A DNA stretch of 41,007 bases from Leptospiraceae bacterium (lineage in GTDB: Bacteria > Spirochaetota > Leptospiria > Leptospirales > Leptonemataceae): positions 1-41,007 of the forward strand of contig JAGRNE010000004.1 in assembly GCA_020440915.1 (NCBI GenBank). The letters are read 5' to 3'. The position numbers and the translations under genes are program-made. Below, piece after piece: positions 34,795-41,007 of the stretch (the stretch's first letter is position 1; each line of letters opens with the position of its first letter). The notes beneath the pieces were generated by a model that saw only the letters and a list, made by a program, of their open reading frames with translations, had not been told where the DNA came from and did not search any database.

Positions 34795-35397
34795 CTACCC
34801 CCAGCCCAGGCGCCCCATGAGACGGACCGCAACGTAAGCCATCTTTCGCTTGATGGCCCCGACCCCGGCTTCGCGCATCATTCGACCGAAAAGTCGATCC
34901 GCATCCTTTCTCTTCCAGCGCCCGATGGCTACTTGCCATTCACTCGCATCAATCCTGAATTCATGGCTACCTTCCGGAAGGTCGCCGGCCCAACGATAGA
35001 TCCAGTCATGAACGGCCGCAGCTGCGCGCAAAAGACCGTCGGGACGTATGCCTGTGAGCGACCAGGCAATCCTGGGAACGCTTGCTCCATCATACGTAAA
35101 TCCAGAGGGAACAGATATTCGATTCAGCAGGCAGGCGCTGTTCTTGTTTTGTGCTTTGCCTTGCTTTTGCGCCGCTCTGGCCGATTCCTTTGCCAGAAAT
35201 TCGCCGACGTCGGTTTCCCCTGTTAAATCCAGGGTTCTGCCCCATTCGTAACGATATTCTTTGATCAAACGATAAAGATCAGCGTCCACAGGTACATTAG
35301 CGGGTTGATACAATTTTGATGCTTCGCAGTTCAATCTACACTCCTCACCGGGCACCATCCATGGACAATGCAGGGTAAACCAGAATTCCTCGATCAT
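34795..35397 (-). CDS. DUF1353 domain protein
   Basis: About 200 residues. The C-terminal half matches DUF1353: VPSGFTYDGASVPRIAWSL, LRAAAAVHDWIYR and KDADRLFGRMMREAGVG...MAYVAVRLMGRLG. This family occurs in phages and bacteria; its role is unknown. The N-terminal part (FWFTLHCPWMVPGEECRLNCEASKLYQP) is not part of the core. I set the start at ATG 35397; the frame is open to 35541 and could start earlier. There is no other phage-related gene nearby. Confidence 0.75.
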   Translation of the reverse strand: MIEEFWFTLHCPWMVPGEECRLNCEASKLYQPANVPVDADLYRLIKEYRYEWGRTLDLTGETDVGEFLAKESARAAQKQGKAQNKNSACLLNRISVPSGFTYDGASVPRIAWSLTGIRPDGLLRAAAAVHDWIYRWAGDLPEGSHEFRIDASEWQVAIGRWKRKDADRLFGRMMREAGVGAIKRKMAYVAVRLMGRLGWG

Positions 35398-35541
35398 TTC
35401 AGAAAAGAGCGGATTATCACGCTCCGCCCACGGTCTTCCTGCCTGCAGGACGATTCGGGTTGCAACGCAAATTGTACGCGAATGCAAGGATATGCAGACT
35501 TCGTTTGCAAGCCATTGTGAATTCATCGAGGGCGCTCGCAT

Positions 35542-35757
35542 GTACCCGGCTATGTTTATTCCTGGTAGTTGGCGAATGCCTTATTCAGAACATTTTGTCA
35601 AACGGAATGCTATCGGATCTCATTCTCAGCAAGCAATGGATACAGGGCGAAAGGTATTCGTCTGATAATAATATAGAACATTGCAGGCAAATGCCAGATG
35701 AACCTGTTCGCAGGCGAAAGTTGGCTCGCCACATTGCGATGACAAAAGGAGAAAACG
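35542..35757. other. Divergent intergenic region
   Basis: This region precedes a small secreted protein. A GATAAT -10-like hexamer is at 35664-35669, but no good -35 box is 17 bases upstream. No gene is apparent. The exact right boundary of the DUF1353 gene is uncertain. Confidence 0.3.
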
Positions 35758-36156
35758 ATGAAAAAGGCAATCCTGGTAACAGCAATTCTGCTGTTCAGCC
35801 CCTCTCTTCTTCTGGCCAGAGATGTGAAGGTTCTTCTCGGAACCAATCAGGGAAATCTTTGCGCTTCCAGTACTGGACCGGCTTATCTGGAGAACATTAA
35901 CATTCCTATGGACCAGTACTTTCAGGGCATGGAAGGAGCTAATTTTGTGAGAAATGGGAAGTGGCAGGCTATTGCAGTGATTCACCAGGGAGGTCGCGTG
36001 GTGAAATCCAGAGTGGTCTGGCAGGGTTACCCAACAGCTTTCAAGCAGAATCGCCGCATTCCTCTGGGCACCATTCAGGGAAATGAATGTCTGGTCATCC
36101 ACAGTCTGTCGCCTGCAAGCAACATGGCCTGGTTCTACAAGGTCCATTTGCCCTGA
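35758..36156 (+). CDS. Small secreted protein of unknown function
   Basis: 132 residues with a clear signal peptide (MKKAILVTAILLFSPSLLLA) and an AAAGGAG ribosome binding site. The mature protein of about 110 residues is beta-rich (VKVLLGTNQGNLC, AIAVIHQGGRVVKSRVVWQGYP) and has two cysteines (in GNLC and NECL) that could form a disulfide. I do not recognise a family. A 12-bp hairpin starts 41 bases after its stop. It probably acts in the periplasm. Confidence 0.75.
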   Translation: MKKAILVTAILLFSPSLLLARDVKVLLGTNQGNLCASSTGPAYLENINIPMDQYFQGMEGANFVRNGKWQAIAVIHQGGRVVKSRVVWQGYPTAFKQNRRIPLGTIQGNECLVIHSLSPASNMAWFYKVHLP

Positions 36157-36196
36157 ATGCGATCCGAATAAGCAAACCCTTCACAAAATGAATTGC

Positions 36197-36223
36197 CGAA
36201 TCCTGTCCGCCGGGCAGGATTCG
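36197..36223 (+). other. 12-bp hairpin covering the DUF1569 ribosome binding site
   Basis: CGAATCCTGTCC (36197-36208) pairs with GGGCAGGATTCG (36212-36223) around a 3-base loop, with a single G-U pair. It ends three bases before the ATG at 36227 and contains the AGGA that would serve as ribosome binding site, so it could control translation. It may also close the preceding transcript; no T-run follows. Confidence 0.6.
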
Positions 36224-36226
36224 CGC

Positions 36227-36781
36227 ATGCTATCACGAAAAGAGGCCCTCCGTAGATTCATTCTTACAGGAATTGTTGCCCATCCGGCGTTGTACAGTCT
36301 GGTTTGCGCAACGGCCCCGGTTTCCGGGCCTGTTGAGGGCAGAAACCTGGAGCAATTGCTTGCTGGCCTTCAAAAACTGGCAAAGGATCCCAGCCGAGTG
36401 CAGGCCCGGGAAGGCTTCTGGTCCCCGGGAAAGGTCTTTTCGCATTGCGCCCAATCCATACGCTACGGTCGAACCGGCTTTCCGGAGGAAAAAAGCGCGT
36501 TGTTTCGCTATACCATTGGCTCGCTGGCATTCGGTGTGTTTTCCATGCGCAATTCCATGTCCCATGGATTAACGGATGAGATTCCGGGAGCGCAGAAGAT
36601 TCCGGAGGATCATTCTACGGAAAAAGGACTGGAAGAGTTAATTCTCGAAATCCAGGCCTTCCTGGTCTATACAGGCCCGCTGCAGCCGCACTTTGCCTAT
36701 GGCAATCTCAACCATGAGCAGTACGATCGGGCCAATACGTGGCATATATTGAATCATATGGAAGGAATGGTGATAATATGA
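36227..36781 (+). CDS. DUF1569 family protein with N-terminal signal
   Basis: 184 residues. The DUF1569 (DinB-like) core is visible as SPGKVFSHCAQSIRYGRTGFPEEKSALFR in parts, then MSHGLTDEIPGA, HFAYGNLNHEQYDRANTWHILNHMEGM with His residues that may bind metal. The N-terminus MLSRKEALRRFILTGIVAHPAL has paired basic residues and a hydrophobic stretch, suggesting export or membrane attachment, possibly by Tat. I set the start at ATG 36227, with AGGA in the hairpin just upstream; ATG 36188 and an earlier frame are alternatives. The stop overlaps the next ATG (ATGA), coupling it to the outer-membrane gene. Function unknown. Confidence 0.78.
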   Translation: MLSRKEALRRFILTGIVAHPALYSLVCATAPVSGPVEGRNLEQLLAGLQKLAKDPSRVQAREGFWSPGKVFSHCAQSIRYGRTGFPEEKSALFRYTIGSLAFGVFSMRNSMSHGLTDEIPGAQKIPEDHSTEKGLEELILEIQAFLVYTGPLQPHFAYGNLNHEQYDRANTWHILNHMEGMVII

Positions 36782-37806
36782 GCTTCTTTCGAGCGTTCCA
36801 GAATTGGCCAGAAGTCAAGGGAGGCCTCTTCGCTGTCGCACTGCTTTGTTCCCTCTGGGGCGTCGAAGTCAGGGCAGAGGAACCTGGTCCCAATGAATTG
36901 CAGATTTCTCTAGGATTGGGACCGTCCAATTACGCAAGTCAAATGGAGCCCAGAATTCAGAATGAATTTCTCTTCGGCGGCTTCCTCCTTGGCGGGGCCG
37001 GATTTGCCGAGGACTGGAAATACAGTGGCTCCTCCGGCCAGCGCTTTCGCCTGGCCTACCTGCGAAACTCCTGGCTCTTCGAGCTAGAGCAGCAGACCTA
37101 TAACGCAGACATTGCCTATACTTCCTTCGTTCAAGGAACCATCAACTCTGCTACGGTGGCTCGCGCCACATTAGTAGAAGGAGAACTGGAAATGCGTCAG
37201 ACCGGATTGTTGGCCGGTTTCGATTGGCTACAGCGGAAGAATTCCGATCTGTCCATCTATCTTCTGTTTGGCTTTCGCAGCGTGGACGAATCGTTCCTGA
37301 ATGAACATACGGCCATTACCTCTGTGAGTTCGGGAACGGCTTCTGTCATAGTTCCCGGGGCCTCTCCGGTAAACGAAACGCTGATCTTTCAAGGAGCTCT
37401 GTACTCCGGCTTCGATATCCAGTATCGGTATTCTGCGCAGATTACGCTGCAGTTACGCCTGGGCCTGGAGAGCGGCACTGGAGACTGGGAATCCACCGAG
37501 TTGTTGTATGGCACGGACGGCTCCTTTGACTTTCGCAGGGAAATCGGCGAAACAAGCATGGGTGGCCTGCAGCTTGACTTCGGCATGGAATATGCTCTTA
37601 ATCCGGATTGGTCGCTTTTTCTGAAGCTGCAGAGCCACCGGTTATGGTTGCAGACCTCCAGGGTTTTGCCCCTTACCGCAAATAGCTCCGGCATTACAGA
37701 TTCTCAGAGATTGCAGGACCTTATCTTGACCTACAACGGCGCCCGACATGAAGGTCGGACCTCGGCAGTGGTTATGGGCTTCACCTATCGCTACCATTTC
37801 TGGTAA
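36778..37806 (+). CDS. Outer-membrane beta-barrel protein, unknown
   Basis: 342 residues. A signal peptide is predicted (GGLFAVALLCSLWGVEVRA) and the mature protein has repeated amphipathic strands such as LSIYLLFGFRSV, ITLQLRLGLESG, and GLQLDFGMEYAL, ending YRYHFW with a terminal aromatic residue, as outer-membrane barrels do. No close family is recognised. It starts inside the stop of the DUF1569 gene (ATGA), so the two are translated together. Strand pattern suggests about 12-14 strands. Confidence 0.72.
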   Translation: MSFFRAFQNWPEVKGGLFAVALLCSLWGVEVRAEEPGPNELQISLGLGPSNYASQMEPRIQNEFLFGGFLLGGAGFAEDWKYSGSSGQRFRLAYLRNSWLFELEQQTYNADIAYTSFVQGTINSATVARATLVEGELEMRQTGLLAGFDWLQRKNSDLSIYLLFGFRSVDESFLNEHTAITSVSSGTASVIVPGASPVNETLIFQGALYSGFDIQYRYSAQITLQLRLGLESGTGDWESTELLYGTDGSFDFRREIGETSMGGLQLDFGMEYALNPDWSLFLKLQSHRLWLQTSRVLPLTANSSGITDSQRLQDLILTYNGARHEGRTSAVVMGFTYRYHFW

Positions 37807-37960
37807 CTCTGTTGCTTCGGCCTTTTTCTTGATGGCCTGGTATGCGAGGTGCCGCAAGGCCATGATTTACCCGGAAAGACGCTACGCCAGATTCTGCCTG
37901 GCATTATGGCCGCGCTAAATTTCCAGTTTACAACTTTCCTTTGCGTGGCCTGCTAAGTGC

Positions 37961-38350
37961 GTGAATCGGATCTACGCTCTTCTCCTTGGTCTTATTTCCG
38001 CCGCTTTGAGCGCCGGCTGCGTTATTGTGGCCCTGTTCGCGCTCTGGAACGGCTACTGGTACATCAGCATTGCTGGGATTGTAGTGGCGCTAATTGTATG
38101 CCAGACTACGCTTCTCTTCTATAGTAGAATTCTTCAAATTTCCGGCCCCCGTTGGTGGAGCGGCGCTGTCTATCTTGTTGCGGGAACCCTGATCTCTTTT
38201 CCGCTGTTCCAGCTACTCGGTCTTCTGGCTCAAGCCTGGTTTCAGAATCAAATCCCTGTCCCCCTATTCTGGGTCATGTATGGATTGCTCATCGGACTGG
38301 TGGGTATGCTTCTTTTGCTGGGGTATTCCAGGTTTCGCCGGCGCCCCTAG
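37961..38350 (+). CDS. Small four-helix membrane protein
   Basis: 129 residues, almost entirely four hydrophobic segments (LLLGLISAALSAGCVIVALFAL and three more) with a basic C-terminus YSRFRRRP. It starts with GTG at 37961, and no strong ribosome binding site is seen. I recognise no family. It is convergent with the Na/Pi transporter gene, with a 65-base gap. The 154 bases before it hold no clear gene. Confidence 0.6.
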   Translation: MNRIYALLLGLISAALSAGCVIVALFALWNGYWYISIAGIVVALIVCQTTLLFYSRILQISGPRWWSGAVYLVAGTLISFPLFQLLGLLAQAWFQNQIPVPLFWVMYGLLIGLVGMLLLLGYSRFRRRP

Positions 38351-38415
38351 CGCCTGGATTCGCTCCGGGCCGCGCGGCGCCTGGCCGGAACCCAGGTCAT
38401 TCGATAGAGCTTAAC

Positions 38416-40050
38416 CTAAATATCGGGCGAGACGATATACGCCGGATGAAAGTGAACCAGGCCCTTCATACTAAGCACCAGCATTCTGCAGGATTGTGTA
38501 AAGAGCCGATTAATCATCAACATTGCAGTAACGTCTTCTTCGGTGATTTCTTCGTTTCGCACAGCCCTTGACAGGGATGCAATAAAGCTGTGGTCCTCGC
38601 GTTCGATTTCGGTAAACAGGTCATCCAGCTCTTCAATTAATGTGGGCTTATCCGGATTGGAATAAACCCTTTCTACCATGTTTCGAATAGACAGAAGTCG
38701 TTCCTTCAGGGCCTTCGCTGATTCGCGCTTTAAATCCACGGAATCTGCCTCCAGTTCCTGAACATCAGAAAGCAATTCGCGCAGATTCCTGGTCGAATTC
38801 ATGATACTTCGGCTGGCTCGAAGAGCAGCATCCATGGCTGCCGACTCCTGTTCGGTCCTCTCGGCGGGAATTCCAGAATAAAATCGAAAAATTTCGCCAT
38901 GAAGTTCGCCCAATCCTCCATAAGTAACCAGTTCGGCAGGATAGTCCTTCTCCAACTGCCTGGAAGTCTCCAGCGAGTACTTGTGGCAGATATAGAAAAC
39001 GGAAAGAAAAAGCTGGTTCAGGACTTCGTTGCGAAAGGCAACGGATGCGGCTTCTTTTACATCGACGGACGTCTTCTGGATAAATCGAGAAAGCGCCATT
39101 GTGGAGTCAGGATAGATGCGATTCAATACCCCGGTAAAGGACTGTAGAAAGGGCAGAAACAGAACTGCGCCCAGACAATTGAAAAGCGTATGGAAAAGCG
39201 CAATTCCCAGCACTCCGTTTCGCGCAAGTCCTACTACATCGAGAATAAACCAGAGCAATACAGGCAGAAGCAGGAGCGCCAGAATTGCGCTCATCGCATT
39301 GAAGGCCACGTGGCTAAACGCTGCCTGCTTCTTTGCGGTGGTCCCTCCAATGGAGCCCAGAAGGATTGTGATGGTAGTACCGATATTGGCCCCAATGACC
39401 ATGACCGCGCCGCTTTCGAAATCGATAATGCCAGAATGCAGACCGGCCAGCACCAGAGCGATGGTAGCGGCGCTGGCTTGCATAAGGGCGGTCATTAGAA
39501 TTCCCAGAAGCAGATAGAACCATATTCCGGTATACGGAAGGTCAGCAAGATTGAGTCCGGCAGACAGATCCTCCACTGAAGTCTTCATCATGTCCAGACC
39601 ATGAAAAAGGAAACCAATGCCTATGAGCAATCGGCTGATCTGCAGGTATCTGGGAAATCTGGCCAGGAAGATCATTCCCAGTCCGCCGGCGCCGATCATC
39701 GGCAATGCAAAAGTGTCGATCTTTATCTTGAATCCGAAGACAGCGACAATCCAGGCTGTAAGCGTAGTCCCAATATTGGAACCGACCATAACAGCGATAG
39801 CGTTCGCCAGAGTCATGAGGCCTGCCCCCACAAATGCCAGCACCATAAGCGAAACCGCAGAACTACTCTGTAGGGCCGCAGTACTTACTATGCCGGTAAG
39901 CAAGCCTTTGACTCGACTGCCGGTGAACCTCTTGATGAGCTGTTTAAAGGAAGGTCCGGTGAGAAGGCGGATGCTCTCCTCCAGGGTGTACATCCCAAAC
40001 AGAAAGATGCCAAGACCGGCCAGTATTGTCCAGAATTCCAGTTGCCCCAT
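38416..40050 (-). CDS. Na+/phosphate cotransporter family protein with PhoU-like C-terminus
   Basis: A 544-residue NptA/YjbB-type protein. Two inverted repeats each carry the diagnostic motif: ALQSSSAVSLMV (near 60) and LMQASAATIALV (near 190). GSNIGTT and GANIGTT recur in the paired repeats. Eight or more membrane helices are followed by a cytoplasmic helical domain (from about residue 330) with PhoU-like coiled features (LRELLSDVQELEADSVDLKRESAK). It couples Na+ to phosphate movement; YjbB-type members can also export phosphate. A long inverted repeat sits in its leader. The gene follows the CZB-GGDEF gene on the same strand, 143 bases apart. Confidence 0.88.
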   Translation of the reverse strand: MGQLEFWTILAGLGIFLFGMYTLEESIRLLTGPSFKQLIKRFTGSRVKGLLTGIVSTAALQSSSAVSLMVLAFVGAGLMTLANAIAVMVGSNIGTTLTAWIVAVFGFKIKIDTFALPMIGAGGLGMIFLARFPRYLQISRLLIGIGFLFHGLDMMKTSVEDLSAGLNLADLPYTGIWFYLLLGILMTALMQASAATIALVLAGLHSGIIDFESGAVMVIGANIGTTITILLGSIGGTTAKKQAAFSHVAFNAMSAILALLLLPVLLWFILDVVGLARNGVLGIALFHTLFNCLGAVLFLPFLQSFTGVLNRIYPDSTMALSRFIQKTSVDVKEAASVAFRNEVLNQLFLSVFYICHKYSLETSRQLEKDYPAELVTYGGLGELHGEIFRFYSGIPAERTEQESAAMDAALRASRSIMNSTRNLRELLSDVQELEADSVDLKRESAKALKERLLSIRNMVERVYSNPDKPTLIEELDDLFTEIEREDHSFIASLSRAVRNEEITEEDVTAMLMINRLFTQSCRMLVLSMKGLVHFHPAYIVSPDI

Positions 40051-40103
40051 ATTTTCAGGGGCAATGTGTATCCGGACTCAGTTCGGTCAGTTCAAAATCA
40101 TGG

Positions 40104-40173
40104 TTCCGCAAAGCAAAGATCCCAGAACCCGACAAAGCGCTGAGCCATAGTTCCTCACCCTCGCTTTGCGGAA
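40104..40173 (-). other. Long 11-bp inverted repeat in the leader of the Na/Pi gene
   Basis: TTCCGCAAAGC (40104-40114) and its exact reverse complement (40163-40173) enclose 48 bases. On the minus strand the inside can form at least one more short helix (TGAG with CTCA). It begins about 20 bases after the stop of the GGDEF gene and ends 53 bases before the transporter start. I could not match it to a known riboswitch. It could be a terminator-like 3' structure, a regulatory leader RNA or a protein-binding site. Confidence 0.5.
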
Positions 40174-40193
40174 TCGGAAGAAGGATAAGTAGC

Positions 40194-41007
40194 TCATTCG
40201 CCGAGCCGGGGGACTCGGGTGGGAGGGGTTCCCATTACCCAGCGATTGCGGCCGGATCGCTTTCCATGATAGAGAGCCGCGTCCGCACGTTCCAGCGCAT
40301 CGCGAAGGGCATCCAATGGACTCACTTCGGCCAGACCCACTGTGATGGACATATTGAGAAAACCGGAATCCGTAAGGGGCAGTGGGGATTCCCTCAGTAC
40401 CGCCATGGCTCGCTCAATCGCTCCCACCGCTTCGGCTTCTTCCGAAACCTCCAGAAAATGAAGAAACTCTTCGCCGCCAATTCGGTAGAGCGGCTCGTTT
40501 TCCCGAAAGGCGTGGAGCAAGACCTGGGCCAGATGGACCAGCGCATCGTCTCCCCGATTGTGCCCGAATCGGTCATTGATTCGTTTGAAGTGATCCACGT
40601 CTATGACAGCCAGATAGAAGCGATGGCGGCTTCTTCGAGTCCGCTTCTGGAACTCAAGGAATGAGTGTTCCAGAAAATGACGCAAAGGCAGCCCGGTCAA
40701 AGGATCATAGTAGCTTCGACTTTCAGAAAGCCTTCCCCGGAAATGCGATAGAAGTTCAAGCATGCTGGCCTGACTGGATTCGAACCTGGCAAGGGGTTCA
40801 GCAGGATTTTCCCGGTTCTTTGCCGAAGCAATGAGGCTTCGCACAGAGGCATGTAGCTCTTCGTGGGCGGCCACCAGCTTCCTGGCTCTTTGAGAGTCGT
40901 ACTCTTCGAGCATTCCATGGTTGGCCATTAGCCACCGACCAAATTTGCACGCTTCATGACCCGTAGGTTGCAACATATCCGGCCGTGGCTCTTCGCCCAG
41001 CATACAG
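40194..41007 (-). CDS. Zinc-sensing diguanylate cyclase (CZB-GGDEF), 5' end beyond the window
   Basis: At least 269 residues of a diguanylate cyclase, which makes cyclic di-GMP. The GGDEF domain is intact: YYDPLTGLPLRHF, VIDVDHFKRINDRFGHNRGDDAL (metal and GTP site), and RIGGEEF as the active-site loop. The I-site residue pair upstream reads RENE instead of RxxD, so product inhibition may be altered. The N-terminus has a CZB zinc-binding pattern: Cys in GHEACKFGRWL and HEELH. In DgcZ of E. coli, zinc at this domain inhibits the enzyme. The first zinc ligand (a His in an earlier helix) is absent, and the frame is open to the edge, so the gene likely starts outside the window. The ATG at 41003 is therefore probably internal. 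Confidence 0.88.
   Translation of the reverse strand, partial: CMLGEEPRPDMLQPTGHEACKFGRWLMANHGMLEEYDSQRARKLVAAHEELHASVRSLIASAKNRENPAEPLARFESSQASMLELLSHFRGRLSESRSYYDPLTGLPLRHFLEHSFLEFQKRTRRSRHRFYLAVIDVDHFKRINDRFGHNRGDDALVHLAQVLLHAFRENEPLYRIGGEEFLHFLEVSEEAEAVGAIERAMAVLRESPLPLTDSGFLNMSITVGLAEVSPLDALRDALERADAALYHGKRSGRNRWVMGTPPTRVPRLGE

Noticed and set aside
34795..35397. DUF1353 as evidence of a prophage
   Set aside because: DUF1353 is common in phages, but no other phage gene, integrase or attachment site is seen around it.
1..41007. Reassigned TGA (Trp) genetic code
   Set aside because: Several complete genes, among them the methyltransferase, radical SAM, SMP-30, kinase, DUF1569 and even the interrupted reductase, end in TGA at the expected place.

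Overview
The window looks like chromosome of a spirochaete of the Leptospirales (Leptospira, Leptonema or Turneriella-like). The strongest marker is an adjacent flaA2-flaA1 pair at about 23.7-25.5 kb; FlaA proteins sheath the periplasmic flagella of spirochaetes. Many exported proteins, lipoproteins and outer-membrane proteins without close named relatives, and a rich set of acyl-CoA enzymes, fit that group. The base composition is moderate (roughly half G+C by eye). I saw no rRNA, tRNA, CRISPR array, insertion sequence or prophage. Genus-level assignment is inference.

Layout. 0-9 kb: the N-terminal part of an acyl-CoA synthetase, a thioredoxin, a TSUP permease, a methyltransferase divergent from rppH, a PlsC-like acyltransferase, a PA0069-type radical SAM protein, an SMP-30/strictosidine-synthase-like beta-propeller and a flavin amine oxidase. 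9.2-12.1 kb: a compact plus-strand operon of acyl-CoA dehydrogenase, YfiT-like DinB protein, an unknown protein and a HAD-fold protein. 12.4-17.6 kb: a sterol-desaturase/alkylglycerol-monooxygenase-like membrane enzyme with a palindrome on its promoter, then an operon of a lipoprotein and a large exported helical-repeat protein. 17.6-19.9 kb: an operon of APH-like kinase, DUF6285-like protein and histidine phosphatase. 19.9-23.4 kb: a minus-strand operon of SPASM radical SAM protein, GT2 glycosyltransferase and DUF3187-type outer-membrane protein. 23.7-25.5 kb: flaA2-flaA1 with a candidate sigma-28 promoter and two tandem terminator-like hairpins. 25.6-29.5 kb: thiolase, exported esterase, enoyl-CoA hydratase and a divergent MarR regulator with a 22-bp palindrome. 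29.5-41 kb: a DUF3817 fusion protein, two CsgG/LPP20-like lipoproteins, an MBL hydrolase, an interrupted NAD-dependent reductase, DUF1353, a small secreted protein, DUF1569, two envelope/membrane proteins, a Na/Pi transporter and a CZB-GGDEF diguanylate cyclase cut by the window edge.

How genes may work together. The CoA ligase, the ACAD11-like dehydrogenase (Asp in place of the usual catalytic Glu), the kinase, DUF6285 protein, histidine phosphatase, thiolase and enoyl-CoA hydratase together suggest catabolism of hydroxy-acyl-CoAs by phosphorylation and elimination, as in the levulinate (Lva) pathway and animal ACAD10/11, followed by beta-oxidation. That link is inference from family and neighbourhood.

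Three genes carry apparent lesions: an in-frame TGA in the acyl-CoA synthetase, an in-frame TGA at a probable conserved Trp codon in the NAD-dependent reductase, and a frameshift at an A-rich tract in the TSUP permease. TGA clearly serves as a normal stop elsewhere in the window, so these are pseudogenes, sequence errors or recoding events rather than a changed code.
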